A program made the translations under genes and the position numbers. The notes below the pieces were generated by a model, which made no database searches, was not told the DNA's origin, and saw only the letters and a list, made by a program, of their open reading frames with translations. Below, one piece after another: positions 25,630-33,713 of a stretch of DNA of 64,000 nucleotides (positions are counted from its first letter, which is position 1; each line of letters opens with the position of its first letter). The stretch lies in NCBI GenBank assembly GCA_052078155.1, contig JBQJBP010000004.1, positions 124,001 through 188,000 on the forward strand, read 5' to 3'. The stretch comes from CAXBMB01 sp052078155. GTDB lineage: Bacteria; Pseudomonadota; Alphaproteobacteria; Kiloniellales; DSM-21159.

Positions 25630-26511
25630 TCAGTCAGCTTTATCGTCCTGGGTTTCGGGGCTTGTGTCAGCTTCCCCCCCCAGATTGACCTGAGCTTCCC
25701 CCACCTGTCGCTTGAACACGCGGGAGGTGGGGCGCTGGGTTCCGGCCCGGGGCATCTTTGCGCCCAGAAGGGCAGAGACAATCCCGTGCAGAGTGCCGAC
25801 TTCCTGCTCGCTCATCTGGATGCGCTGAAAGAGATTGCGCAGATTGCGCTGCATCACCGGTTTCTTTTCTTCCGGATAGAAGAAGCCCACCTCATCCAGT
25901 GTTTTGTTCAGGCGGTCCATGAAGCCCAGGAAGGTTTCCCGTTTGGCCGGAATGGCTTCCCCAAAGCTGACGGTCACCGGTGCCGTTTCATCGGCAGCCT
26001 GGAACCACTCATGACCAACCAGCAAAACAGCCTGGGCCAGATTGAGAGAAGAAAAAGCCGGGTTCAGAGGGACCTGCAAAATGGCGTCCCCCAAGGCCAC
26101 ATCTTCATTGTTGAGCCCGGCCTTTTCCGGGCCGAAGACCACACCGACCTTCTGCCCGGCGGAAATCAGACGGCGCATTTCACCGGACGCCTGACGGGGG
26201 GTAACCACCGGTTTGATCATGTAGCGGCTGCGGGCCGTGGTGACGTAGAGGCGCTGCAGGTCCGCCACTGCCTCTTCGGTTGTGTCAAAGACACGGGCCC
26301 CGCGCACCACCTCCAGAGCACCGGAAGAAGCGGCTTCTGCTTTCTCGCTGGGCCAGCCGTCTCTGGGGCGAACCAGGCGCAGATCCGTCAGGCCGCAGTT
26401 GAGCATCGCCCGGGCCACCATACCGATGTTCTCGCCCAGTTGAGGGCCCACCAGAATGATGCAAGGGGCCTCGTCCAGAGCCTGTGATTGTTTGCTGTCC
26501 GTGCCAGCCAT
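25630..26511 (-). CDS. trmJ: tRNA (cytidine/uridine-2'-O-)-methyltransferase TrmJ-like
   Basis: A 293-residue SPOUT RNA methyltransferase, probably modifying position 32 of tRNA with S-adenosylmethionine. The three SpoU motifs are present: ENIGMVARAM, VVFGPEKAGLNNED and NPAFSSLNLAQAV, the last forming the knot. A C-terminal helical extension of about 60 residues ends in a polar tail. It lies downstream of cimA on the same strand with 85 bases between. Confidence 0.9.
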   Translation of the reverse strand: MAGTDSKQSQALDEAPCIILVGPQLGENIGMVARAMLNCGLTDLRLVRPRDGWPSEKAEAASSGALEVVRGARVFDTTEEAVADLQRLYVTTARSRYMIKPVVTPRQASGEMRRLISAGQKVGVVFGPEKAGLNNEDVALGDAILQVPLNPAFSSLNLAQAVLLVGHEWFQAADETAPVTVSFGEAIPAKRETFLGFMDRLNKTLDEVGFFYPEEKKPVMQRNLRNLFQRIQMSEQEVGTLHGIVSALLGAKMPRAGTQRPTSRVFKRQVGEAQVNLGGEADTSPETQDDKAD

Positions 26512-26596
26512 GTCTTGATCTCTTTGTGTTGCGTTGTGGGAGGCAAATCCCAGACGTCGGCGCGGTGCCGTCTTACGTGCGTGGGTGGCAGCTCGG

Positions 26597-28207
26597 TCAG
26601 GCGGAAGGGGCTTGAGCCGCTTCCAAACCAGCGCGTTTCAGCTTCCAGCTATAGGCATCAAACAAGGCGATATAGGAAGCATCGATGATGTTCTCTGAAA
26701 TGCCCACCGTGGTCCAGCGGCCGTGGCGCCCTTCGCTTTCAATCATCACCCGGGTGATGGCTTCCGTGCCGCCCTGTGGATTGAGAATGCGCACCTTGTA
26801 GTCCACCAGTCGCATGGTTTCCAGGACCGGATAGAACGGCAGCAGCGCTTTGCGCAGGGCGATATCCAGCGCATTGACAGGTCCGTTGCCATTGGCCACG
26901 GCCATCACCTTTTCACCGGCCACCTTCACCGTCACGGTGGCTTCGGATTCCGTTACCAGCTCGCCCCGGGCGTTCATGCGCCGGTCGTCCATGACACGGA
27001 AGCGTTCCAGCGTGAAGTAAGTCGGCACGGTGCCCAGTGCACGCCGGGCCAGCAGCTCAAACGACGCCTCAGCGCCGTCATAGGCATAGCCCTGAAACTC
27101 CCGGTGTTTGACTTCATCCACCAGCTTTCCGACTTCCGGCGCTTTAGGATCAATTTCCAGGCCAGCTTCCCGAAACCGCGCCAGAATGTTGGAGCGTCCG
27201 GCCTGATCGGACACCACGATATGGCGTTCATTGCCGACCAGAGACGGCTCCACGTGCTCGTAGGTTTTAGGGTCTTTTTCCACGGCGGAGACATGCAGGC
27301 CGCCTTTGTGGGCAAAAGCACTTTCCCCCACATAAGCCGCAGAACGACGCGGTGTCTGGTTCAGGCGTTCATCCAGCAGGCGAGACGCGGAGGTCAGCTG
27401 ACGCAGCTGATCATCACCGACACCGATGGTGTAGTCTGTCTTCAGAGCCAGAGAGGCAATGAGAGAGATGATGTTGGCATTGCCGCAGCGTTCCCCCAGG
27501 CCGTTCAGCGTACCCTGAATTTGCCGGGCTCCGGCCCGCACGGCAGCCAGAGAATTGGCCACGGCGTTTTCCGTGTCGTTGTGACAGTGAATGCCCAGAC
27601 GGCTGCCCGGAATAATCTGACTGACTTCACCCACGATCCGTTCAATTTCATGGGGCAGGGTCCCACCATTGGTATCGCAGAGCACAATCCAGCGGGCGTC
27701 GGCTTCATAAGCGGCTTTCAGACAATCCAGGGCGAACTCCGGATTGGCTTTGTAGCCATCGAAAAAGTGCTCGGCGTCAAACATGGCCTCTGCCTTCTTG
27801 GCGGCCATATGGGCAATGGACTCACCGATCATATCGATGTTTTCGCTGTGAGAGATCTCCAGCGCCACATCCACATGAAAATCCCAGGTCTTGCCAACCA
27901 GACAGGCCGCATCGGATTTGGCGTTGACCAATGAGGCCAGGCCCGGATCGTTGTCACAGGAACGGCCCGGTCGGCGGGTCATGCCAAAAGCCACAAACGA
28001 CGCTTTTTTCAGAGACGGCGGGTTTTCAAAGAAGGCGTCGTCAGTCGGGTTGGCACCGGGCCAGCCACCTTCAACATAGTCCATGCCCAGACGATCCAGA
28101 ATACCGGCAATGGCGGTCTTGTCCGAAACAGAGAAATCAACGCCCTGGGTCTGAGCCCCATCGCGCAGGGTGGAATCGAACAGGTAGACGCGCTTGTCGT
28201 CGGTCAT
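26597..28207 (-). CDS. cimA: (R)-citramalate synthase
   Basis: A 536-residue enzyme that condenses pyruvate with acetyl-CoA, opening a threonine-independent route to isoleucine. The N-terminal HMGL-like barrel has FDSTLRDGAQTQGVDFS, the metal-binding HCHND and the GLGERCGN loop; the C-terminal LeuA-type regulatory dimer domain includes NGNGPVNALDIALR. The YVEGGWPGANPTD stretch separates this class from isopropylmalate synthase. The start at 28207 is chosen over the open frame to 28270 because the family starts just before YLFDSTLRDG. Confidence 0.92.
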   Translation of the reverse strand: MTDDKRVYLFDSTLRDGAQTQGVDFSVSDKTAIAGILDRLGMDYVEGGWPGANPTDDAFFENPPSLKKASFVAFGMTRRPGRSCDNDPGLASLVNAKSDAACLVGKTWDFHVDVALEISHSENIDMIGESIAHMAAKKAEAMFDAEHFFDGYKANPEFALDCLKAAYEADARWIVLCDTNGGTLPHEIERIVGEVSQIIPGSRLGIHCHNDTENAVANSLAAVRAGARQIQGTLNGLGERCGNANIISLIASLALKTDYTIGVGDDQLRQLTSASRLLDERLNQTPRRSAAYVGESAFAHKGGLHVSAVEKDPKTYEHVEPSLVGNERHIVVSDQAGRSNILARFREAGLEIDPKAPEVGKLVDEVKHREFQGYAYDGAEASFELLARRALGTVPTYFTLERFRVMDDRRMNARGELVTESEATVTVKVAGEKVMAVANGNGPVNALDIALRKALLPFYPVLETMRLVDYKVRILNPQGGTEAITRVMIESEGRHGRWTTVGISENIIDASYIALFDAYSWKLKRAGLEAAQAPSA

Positions 28208-28726
28208 GGATCTCTCTTGTTGTCTTTCGGCACCCTCTGCAGGGGTTGCCTGTTTCTTTTTGCGGCACAAAGCCCGTCTTTTTCGCGGATCACCCCTGGT
28301 TGGTCAACCAATTGCGGCCATTCGTGACAATTCCGCTTAACCGAATGTGCGGAGCAGGAAGGACAAATCCACCCGGCGCCAGCCACTCTCTTGGCAACAA
28401 AACCCTGACCCGCGTTGGACGCTTCGCCCTTCTGATCCCCAAGAGCAGGCATCGTTTAAACGGAACCCCAGTCGTCCACCTGCAGATTGTTGGACAAGAC
28501 CAGGCGTCAGGGCCCGTGCCGCTCGACCAACAGGCTGTTCTGCTGCCGTGGCGTATCAGCCTTTACCTGCGCGTGTCTTTGATCAGCCATGACAGTGAAA
28601 AGGATCTGCAACAGAGCTCTGGTAGGTCAGGGTCAGCCAGATTGGCGGGACGATTCGACAGGCAGCAAACGCTCTGCCGATCAAAAGCGTCCGTCAATCC
28701 AACCTTGCTGCTACGGGATCCGAACG
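28208..28726. other. Intergenic region without a recognised feature
   Basis: Upstream of cimA. Several plus-strand frames are open but none looks conserved, and no RNA gene or repeat copy was recognised. Confidence 0.45.
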
Positions 28727-28855
28727 ATGGATATCACCCTGCCTGATGAGCTGTTGTCAGCCGATGACATCAATCGCTTTCTGAAAAAGCTCACTGTGCG
28801 CTGCGTCTGGATCGGGGCCTTGGCTCTGGTTTCAACCAGCTTTTTTGTTGCCTGA
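28727..28855 (+). CDS. Possible small single-span membrane protein
   Basis: A 42-residue frame: an acidic N-terminal part (MDITLPDELLSADDINRFLK) followed by a hydrophobic C-terminal helix (VWIGALALVSTSFFVA). The amphipathic-then-membrane layout looks deliberate, but the ribosome binding site is weak and no relative is recognised. It may be chance. Confidence 0.3.
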   Translation: MDITLPDELLSADDINRFLKKLTVRCVWIGALALVSTSFFVA

Positions 28856-29537
28856 GTTGCGAGCCGACCAATAGCGCGGCAAGTAAACCCGCTGTAAGGG
28901 GCGCAGACCGGCCTGCCTTCCCCTGCTCTGGGCTTTTCATTGGCTTTGCAGGAGGTGACCTCAGCTGCGCAGCATCCCGGCCTTGCCAGACCGCTCTGCC
29001 TCTGATCCTCCAAGTAACCCAACCTGACACAGGCCGGGGTCTTTTCTCCTAGAGGCTGGCTGGCAAAGGCCCATCAGGCAGACTGGTGCCTTTACCCCCT
29101 TCCTGAACCACAATCCTGCTCAACACTTTTCCGCCAGCTTTACGAAGAGCCTGGAAAGCACTCCGGGTCAAACTGTGACCTGTCGGACAAGCCCCGGCAT
29201 CCAGACTGGCGGGTACAAGCGGTGGCGTTCTTTGTTGGACAGGTCCTCTTATGCCCAGGCCCTTTGATGCTCAGGCCCTTTGTTGCCAGCGCCGCACAAT
29301 TCATATGCCTACGGCTAATTTTCATTTTTCCTTAAACAAAGCCGCCCTACCCTTGAGCGCCATCTAATAAAAATTGTGCGATTAACACTTAAACAACCTT
29401 TACTAACCAGAATGGGAATTCATTCGGCATTTCCGCAATATTCGCAGAATTTCTGAAGTGCGTTAGTAGATTGTTACCACCCCTATGCTGTTCTTCCCCC
29501 CAAATCCCCCGGAACAGCTTTGACCTCTGGACCCCTT
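28856..29537. other. Intergenic region before the chemotaxis pair
   Basis: Nearly 700 bases, AT-richer from about 29320, where the promoter of the PAS/chemoreceptor pair probably lies. No further gene is supported. Confidence 0.45.
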
Positions 29538-30074
29538 ATGGCCCTATACGGAAATCCTCAGACCACCGGTGTCGAGCGTAAACTTGACCCGAATGATATC
29601 ATTGTCTCGAAAACAGATCTGACCGGCAAAATCACCTACGGGAATCGCGCCTTTTACAAGTTTGCGGATCTCACGGAGAAGAAATGCGTTGGCGTTCAGC
29701 ACAACATCATCCGTCACCCGGACATGCCGCGCAGTGTTTTTGACCTGCTCTGGACCACCTTGAAGAACGGTCAGGAGATCTTTGCTTACGTGGTCAACCG
29801 CTCCGCCAATGGAGACCATTACTGGGTTCTGGCACATGTGACCCCCAGTCGGGACCAGAACGGAAAAATCACCAGCTATCACTCCAACCGCCGGGCCCCG
29901 AACCGCCAGGTTCTGACCCAGCACATCACCCCTCTCTACGATCAGTTGTTGCGCATTGAAAAGGCAGCAGGCAGCCCAAAAGAAGGGCTTGCAGCAGCCA
30001 ACAAGGCCATAAGCGATCGCCTGGCCGACGCCAAGATGGGCTTCAACGAATACATGTTCTCTTTGGGGGTGTAA
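29538..30074 (+). CDS. Aer-like PAS sensor protein
   Basis: A 178-residue soluble protein with an N-terminal PAS domain of the aerotaxis receptor kind: DIIVSKTDLTGKITYGNRAFYKFA, then the hallmark NIIRHPDMPRSVFDLLWTTLKNG and GDHYWVLAHVTPSRDQNGKITSYHS split over the domain. In Aer this fold binds FAD. The last 60 residues are helical. The chemoreceptor gene begins one base after its stop. Aer-type PAS domains are usually fused to the receptor; here the two are separate genes. The true start may be TTG 29520, but ATG 29538 fits better. Confidence 0.85.
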   Translation: MALYGNPQTTGVERKLDPNDIIVSKTDLTGKITYGNRAFYKFADLTEKKCVGVQHNIIRHPDMPRSVFDLLWTTLKNGQEIFAYVVNRSANGDHYWVLAHVTPSRDQNGKITSYHSNRRAPNRQVLTQHITPLYDQLLRIEKAAGSPKEGLAAANKAISDRLADAKMGFNEYMFSLGV

Positions 30075-30075
30075 G

Positions 30076-31236
30076 ATGTTCTCGGGATCAAAAAACGCAC
30101 AGATCAAACACGCTCTTGAGGTTGTTCAAAAGGTGGCAGCGGGGGATTTTGAAGCCCGCATCATGAACATTTCCGCCGGGGGGGACCTCGGGGAGCTTTT
30201 GCATGCCATCAATGACTTAATTGACCGCAGTGACGCTTTCGTTCGGGAATCCGCAGCTTGCATGGAGCATGCGAGCAATCATCATTACTACCGCAAGATC
30301 ATTGAAACCTCGATGCAGGGGGCTTTCCTGGGGGCCAGCAGGACCGCCAATTCTGCCCTGGACGCCATGCAAACCAAGATCACTGACTTGTCTGGTATCG
30401 CTGACCAGTTTGAAAACTCGGTAGCCAGTGTGGTCGATACACTCTCCAGTTCCGCAACAGAGCTGTCGGCCTCTTCCAACACCATGCAGCTTGTCGCCTC
30501 GGACACCAGTGAACGTTCGGTCACAGTCGCAGCAGCAGCGGAAGAAGCCTCGACAAATGTTCAGACTGTCGCTGCAGCTTCTGAGGAACTCTCAGCGTCC
30601 ATTACAGAGATTGCACATCAGGTATCGGGGGCGTCTTCCACAGCGAGTGCGGCCTCCAGCCTGTCAGATCAAGTGGCCAAACAGGTCGGCTCTCTGAAAG
30701 ATGCTGCAGACCAGATCGAAGATGCCGTAAAGCTGATCAATGAAATTGCGGAGCAGACAAACCTGCTGGCGCTGAATGCCACCATTGAAGCGGCCCGCGC
30801 CGGAGAAGCCGGCAAAGGCTTTGCCGTTGTCGCCTCAGAGGTCAAATCCCTGGCCCAGCAGACATCGCTGGCAACGGAACAGATCGGCGGGTACGTCGCA
30901 AGAATTCAGGACGCCACGCAGACAACCGTCAATGGCATCGATGAGGTCTCCGACAAAATCAGCGCCATCAATCAGGCCAATGCCTCCGTTTCTGCAGCGG
31001 TGGAACAGCAAACAGCGGCAACGGGTGAAATCTCACGCAACATCGATCAGGCATCCGAAGGCGCCAGCGAAGTGACGACAAACATCGTAAACGTTACAGC
31101 TGCTGCCCAGGAAACCGGCAGCGCCGCCACCCAGGTCAATGATGCGGCTGTTGAACTTTCCACCCAATCCGAATCTCTGAAAACTGAAGTAGATGATTTC
31201 CTGGTTGCCGTCAGAAAACTCTGCAAAACGGCATAA
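30076..31236 (+). CDS. Soluble methyl-accepting chemotaxis protein
   Basis: A 386-residue chemoreceptor without signal peptide, membrane span or periplasmic domain. The N-terminal 70 residues resemble a HAMP-like linker (ALEVVQKVAAGDFEARI). The rest is the signalling coiled coil, with the hairpin tip IAEQTNLLALNATIEAARAG followed by GKGFAVVASEVKSLAQQT near residues 230-265, which contacts CheA and CheW. It starts one base after the PAS gene, so the two are co-translated and very likely form one sensor in two chains, probably for redox or energy taxis. No other che genes are in the window. Confidence 0.9.
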   Translation: MFSGSKNAQIKHALEVVQKVAAGDFEARIMNISAGGDLGELLHAINDLIDRSDAFVRESAACMEHASNHHYYRKIIETSMQGAFLGASRTANSALDAMQTKITDLSGIADQFENSVASVVDTLSSSATELSASSNTMQLVASDTSERSVTVAAAAEEASTNVQTVAAASEELSASITEIAHQVSGASSTASAASSLSDQVAKQVGSLKDAADQIEDAVKLINEIAEQTNLLALNATIEAARAGEAGKGFAVVASEVKSLAQQTSLATEQIGGYVARIQDATQTTVNGIDEVSDKISAINQANASVSAAVEQQTAATGEISRNIDQASEGASEVTTNIVNVTAAAQETGSAATQVNDAAVELSTQSESLKTEVDDFLVAVRKLCKTA

Positions 31237-31385
31237 GGCGGCCGTTTTCTGTTCAAGGATCGAATTCACTTGAACTGACGCTTGTATCTGCTCAAACATT
31301 TCCGGACAGATCAGCTCCCCTGTAAGGGGCACTGACCCTGCAGAGCAGCGAGGAGCCCGATCGCGTCAGTTCACCCTTTTTCATC

Positions 31386-31961
31386 ATGCCGCACATTGAA
31401 ACAGAGCGCCTGAGACTGCGCGCCCACATTGAATCAGACAGAGCCCGCTATCTGGAGGCGCTGAATGACTGGTCTGTGGTTCAGTGGTTCTATGGCATCC
31501 CTTTTCCCCATGGGGACGGTGATTTTGAAGCCCGCGCGCTGGAGCTGGCGGAAAACCACTTAAGCCCTGCACCTTCCATGTTTGCCGTTGCCCGCAAAAA
31601 CGATGACACCCTTATCGGCTGCATCACCCTTGAACAGGCAGAGGTCTCTGCAGATCTGGTGAAGTCAGAGGCCGGATTTGACTCCCATCAGGCTCCCCAG
31701 ACGGAGATGCGCCTGGGCTACTGGTTTCATCCGCAGGACTGGGGACAGGGCTATGCCAGAGAAGCCGCAGCGGCCCTGCTGGACCATGCCAGCGACAGTC
31801 TGAAACTGGACAGAGTTTTCGCGACGGTAGATCCTGACAATCCCGTTTCGATTAAGCTGTTGATCGGCCTCGGATTCGAGGAGGCAGGCTGGGAACAGCC
31901 TAAACAAAGTCGCAGGGGCACTGTAAGCATGCAGAGATTTCACCTGTCTCTGACCCCATAA
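31386..31961 (+). CDS. GNAT acetyltransferase, RimJ/RimL type
   Basis: A 191-residue acetyltransferase of the ribosomal-protein-acetylase-like class: TERLRLRAHIESD at the start, a central MRLGYWFHPQDWGQGYAREAAAALLDHA split acetyl-CoA site, and a closing NPVSIKLLIGLGFEEAG. The substrate is unknown. It shares the layout and the LNDWxVxQW motif with the gene at 32809, so the two look like a dispersed tandem duplication with a CAP-domain gene in between. Confidence 0.85.
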   Translation: MPHIETERLRLRAHIESDRARYLEALNDWSVVQWFYGIPFPHGDGDFEARALELAENHLSPAPSMFAVARKNDDTLIGCITLEQAEVSADLVKSEAGFDSHQAPQTEMRLGYWFHPQDWGQGYAREAAAALLDHASDSLKLDRVFATVDPDNPVSIKLLIGLGFEEAGWEQPKQSRRGTVSMQRFHLSLTP

Positions 31962-32032
31962 CGAAAAGTGCTTCATACAGGCAGTTGGAGAGCCTATTTC
32001 TTGGCAAGAGCCAACACAGAGGCAAAAGAGGC

Positions 32033-32611
32033 ATGTCAGGGAACATCAGCGTGCAGAGAAGACGGTCCTACGGCTTCCGTTTCACCAAGCTGATCGGCGT
32101 GATCGCCCTGGCGATCCTTCTGCCCGCCGGGCCTGCAACAGCTCAAAACCCACCCTCTGCGACTCCGGCTTCCCCTTCCCCACAACTGGCGCAGGAGCAT
32201 CTGGAAGATCTGGTGCTGGAAGCCCAAACGCTGCAACTGATCAACCAGCACCGCCAAAACCAGGGCCTGCCACCGTTAAAAGCCAATCCCCTGCTGGCAA
32301 CCATCGCCCGGGGTCACAGCCAGGATATGGCGGACCGGGACTACTTCAAACACTGTGCTCCCGGCGGGATCTGTGCGCCGGAGCGTCTGTCAAAAGGCGG
32401 ATACGCCTGGCAGCGCTATGGCGAGAACATTGCTGCCGGAACCAGCGATCCCAGGGAAGTCCTGGACCTCTGGCTCAACAGCCCACCCCATCGCGCCATA
32501 CTGGAAGGCCAGGATGTCAGCGAAGCCGGTGTGGGTTACTCGGACGGCTTCACCTTGAACATGCAGGGCTTTTGGACTCTTCTGGTTGCCGAGCCTCAGA
32601 GACCGCGTTAG
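32033..32611 (+). CDS. Secreted CAP/SCP-domain protein
   Basis: A 192-residue exported protein. Residues 1-38 form a long signal peptide ending around GPATAQ. After a Pro/Ser-rich linker comes a YkwD-like CAP domain: LINQHRQNQGLPPL, ARGHSQDMADRDYFKHC, GENIAAG and WLNSPPHRAIL, with the conserved His and Glu cavity residues. Its role is unclear; bacterial members are linked to the cell envelope. AGAGG lies upstream of the ATG. The TAG stop is the first three bases of repeat copy 11. Confidence 0.87.
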   Translation: MSGNISVQRRRSYGFRFTKLIGVIALAILLPAGPATAQNPPSATPASPSPQLAQEHLEDLVLEAQTLQLINQHRQNQGLPPLKANPLLATIARGHSQDMADRDYFKHCAPGGICAPERLSKGGYAWQRYGENIAAGTSDPREVLDLWLNSPPHRAILEGQDVSEAGVGYSDGFTLNMQGFWTLLVAEPQRPR

Positions 32612-32746
32612 AGCATGATCGGCTAGGTTAGGAGCGCTTCGCGCTTGAAACCAAACCGTGGATCACCCTCTATCCTGTTGAAAAGAGGCTTATTCACGTC
32701 TTGTTTGATATCACCTCATGATTCAAATTAAGGCGATAAGGCTCTA
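32609..32746 (-). mobile_element. Dispersed MITE-like element, copy 11
   Basis: Starts TAGAGCATGATCGG (its TAG is the stop codon of the CAP-domain gene) and ends AAGGCTCTA. The first-hairpin part is diverged. Located between the CAP gene and a GNAT gene. Confidence 0.82.
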
Positions 32747-32808
32747 GTATGTGCACCCATAGCTATTGATTATCGACACCCGCATTAACCTTTCGCCAGA
32801 GAAACGGC

Positions 32809-33354
32809 ATGACCGACACACCCCCCGCTTTCCCAGAAAGTACCCGCCTGCGTTTTTCCTGTCCCACCGATGAAGATGTCCCGGCCTTCGTAAAAGGCCT
32901 CAATGACTGGGCCGTTGCTCAGTGGGTCGGCTCCCCGCCTTACCCTTACGGACCGGAAGACGCCCGGGAGTGGATTGAGATGGTGCGGGCTGAACACCAG
33001 GAAAAGGATCAGCCGCTGCGCTTTGCTCTGGTAGAGAAATCGAGCGGGGCGACCATTGGCACCATTGGTCTTCACCCGGAAGAAGCCAGTGGGCTGTTCG
33101 AGGTGGGCTACTGGTTGCTGCCCGAAAGCTGGGGCAAGGGTTACGCCTCAGAAGCCCTGGGCCTGTTGCTGGACTACGCAGATGGCCCACTTGATATCAG
33201 CCAGTTGATTGGCGTGACAGACCCGGAAAATCTGCCGTCTCAGGCTGTCCTGAAAAAGTTTGGCTTCACGGCAACAGCCCCCAGAAAACTGGCCGAGAAA
33301 AACCGCCGTGGCTGCCTGCAGCTGGATCGTTTCCAGCGGGACCGCCCCGCGTAG
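32809..33354 (+). CDS. GNAT acetyltransferase, RimJ/RimL type
   Basis: A 181-residue acetyltransferase with STRLRFSCPTDEDVPAF at the start, FEVGYWLLPESWGKGYASEA as the acetyl-CoA site and ENLPSQAVLKKFGF near the end. It is a relative of the gene at 31386 (shared LNDWxVxQW). It is bracketed by repeat copies 11 and 12 and converges on cysS. The ribosome binding site is weak. Substrate unknown. Confidence 0.83.
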   Translation: MTDTPPAFPESTRLRFSCPTDEDVPAFVKGLNDWAVAQWVGSPPYPYGPEDAREWIEMVRAEHQEKDQPLRFALVEKSSGATIGTIGLHPEEASGLFEVGYWLLPESWGKGYASEALGLLLDYADGPLDISQLIGVTDPENLPSQAVLKKFGFTATAPRKLAEKNRRGCLQLDRFQRDRPA

Positions 33355-33395
33355 CTGACGAATAAGAAAAAGAGGGCCTCTGGAGTCAAAGCGGC

Positions 33396-33533
33396 TAGAG
33401 CATGATCGGTTTAGTTGGAAGCGCTTTGCGCTTGAAACTAAACCGTGAATCATCCTCTAAAACATTGAAAAGAGGCAAATTCACGCTTCAAGCGTTATCA
33501 CGTAGTGATTCCACTTAAACCGATTTGACTCTA
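33396..33533 (-). mobile_element. Dispersed MITE-like element, copy 12
   Basis: Full, well-kept copy with TAGAGCATGATCGG at one end and GATTTGACTCTA at the other. Directly before it (33382-33394) stands GGAGTCAAAGCGG, which resembles the left end of another copy, suggesting that this copy went into an older one. Confidence 0.9.
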
Positions 33534-33584
33534 GGGGTCCACCTCGTGAGCCCCCTAGCAGGTCTTGCTTCAGTTTCGCTACCT

Positions 33585-33713
33585 CAGAGCCTTACTTGGA
33601 ATCACGAGGTGATTTCAAACAAGACATGTCTAAGCCTCTATTCACCCTGTTAGAGGGTGATTCACGACAGAAGCGCAGCGCAAGGCGCTTTGACTTCTGT
33701 CGATCACACTCTA
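33585..33713 (+). mobile_element. Dispersed MITE-like element, copy 13 (variant subfamily)
   Basis: CAGAGCC at the left and GATCACACTCTA at the right. Its third hairpin has arms CGACAGAAG/CTTCTGTCG, unlike the GGTTTAGTTA/TAACTAAACC of the main family, yet fully paired. The final CTA (33711-33713) is the TAG stop codon of cysS on the minus strand. Confidence 0.82.
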
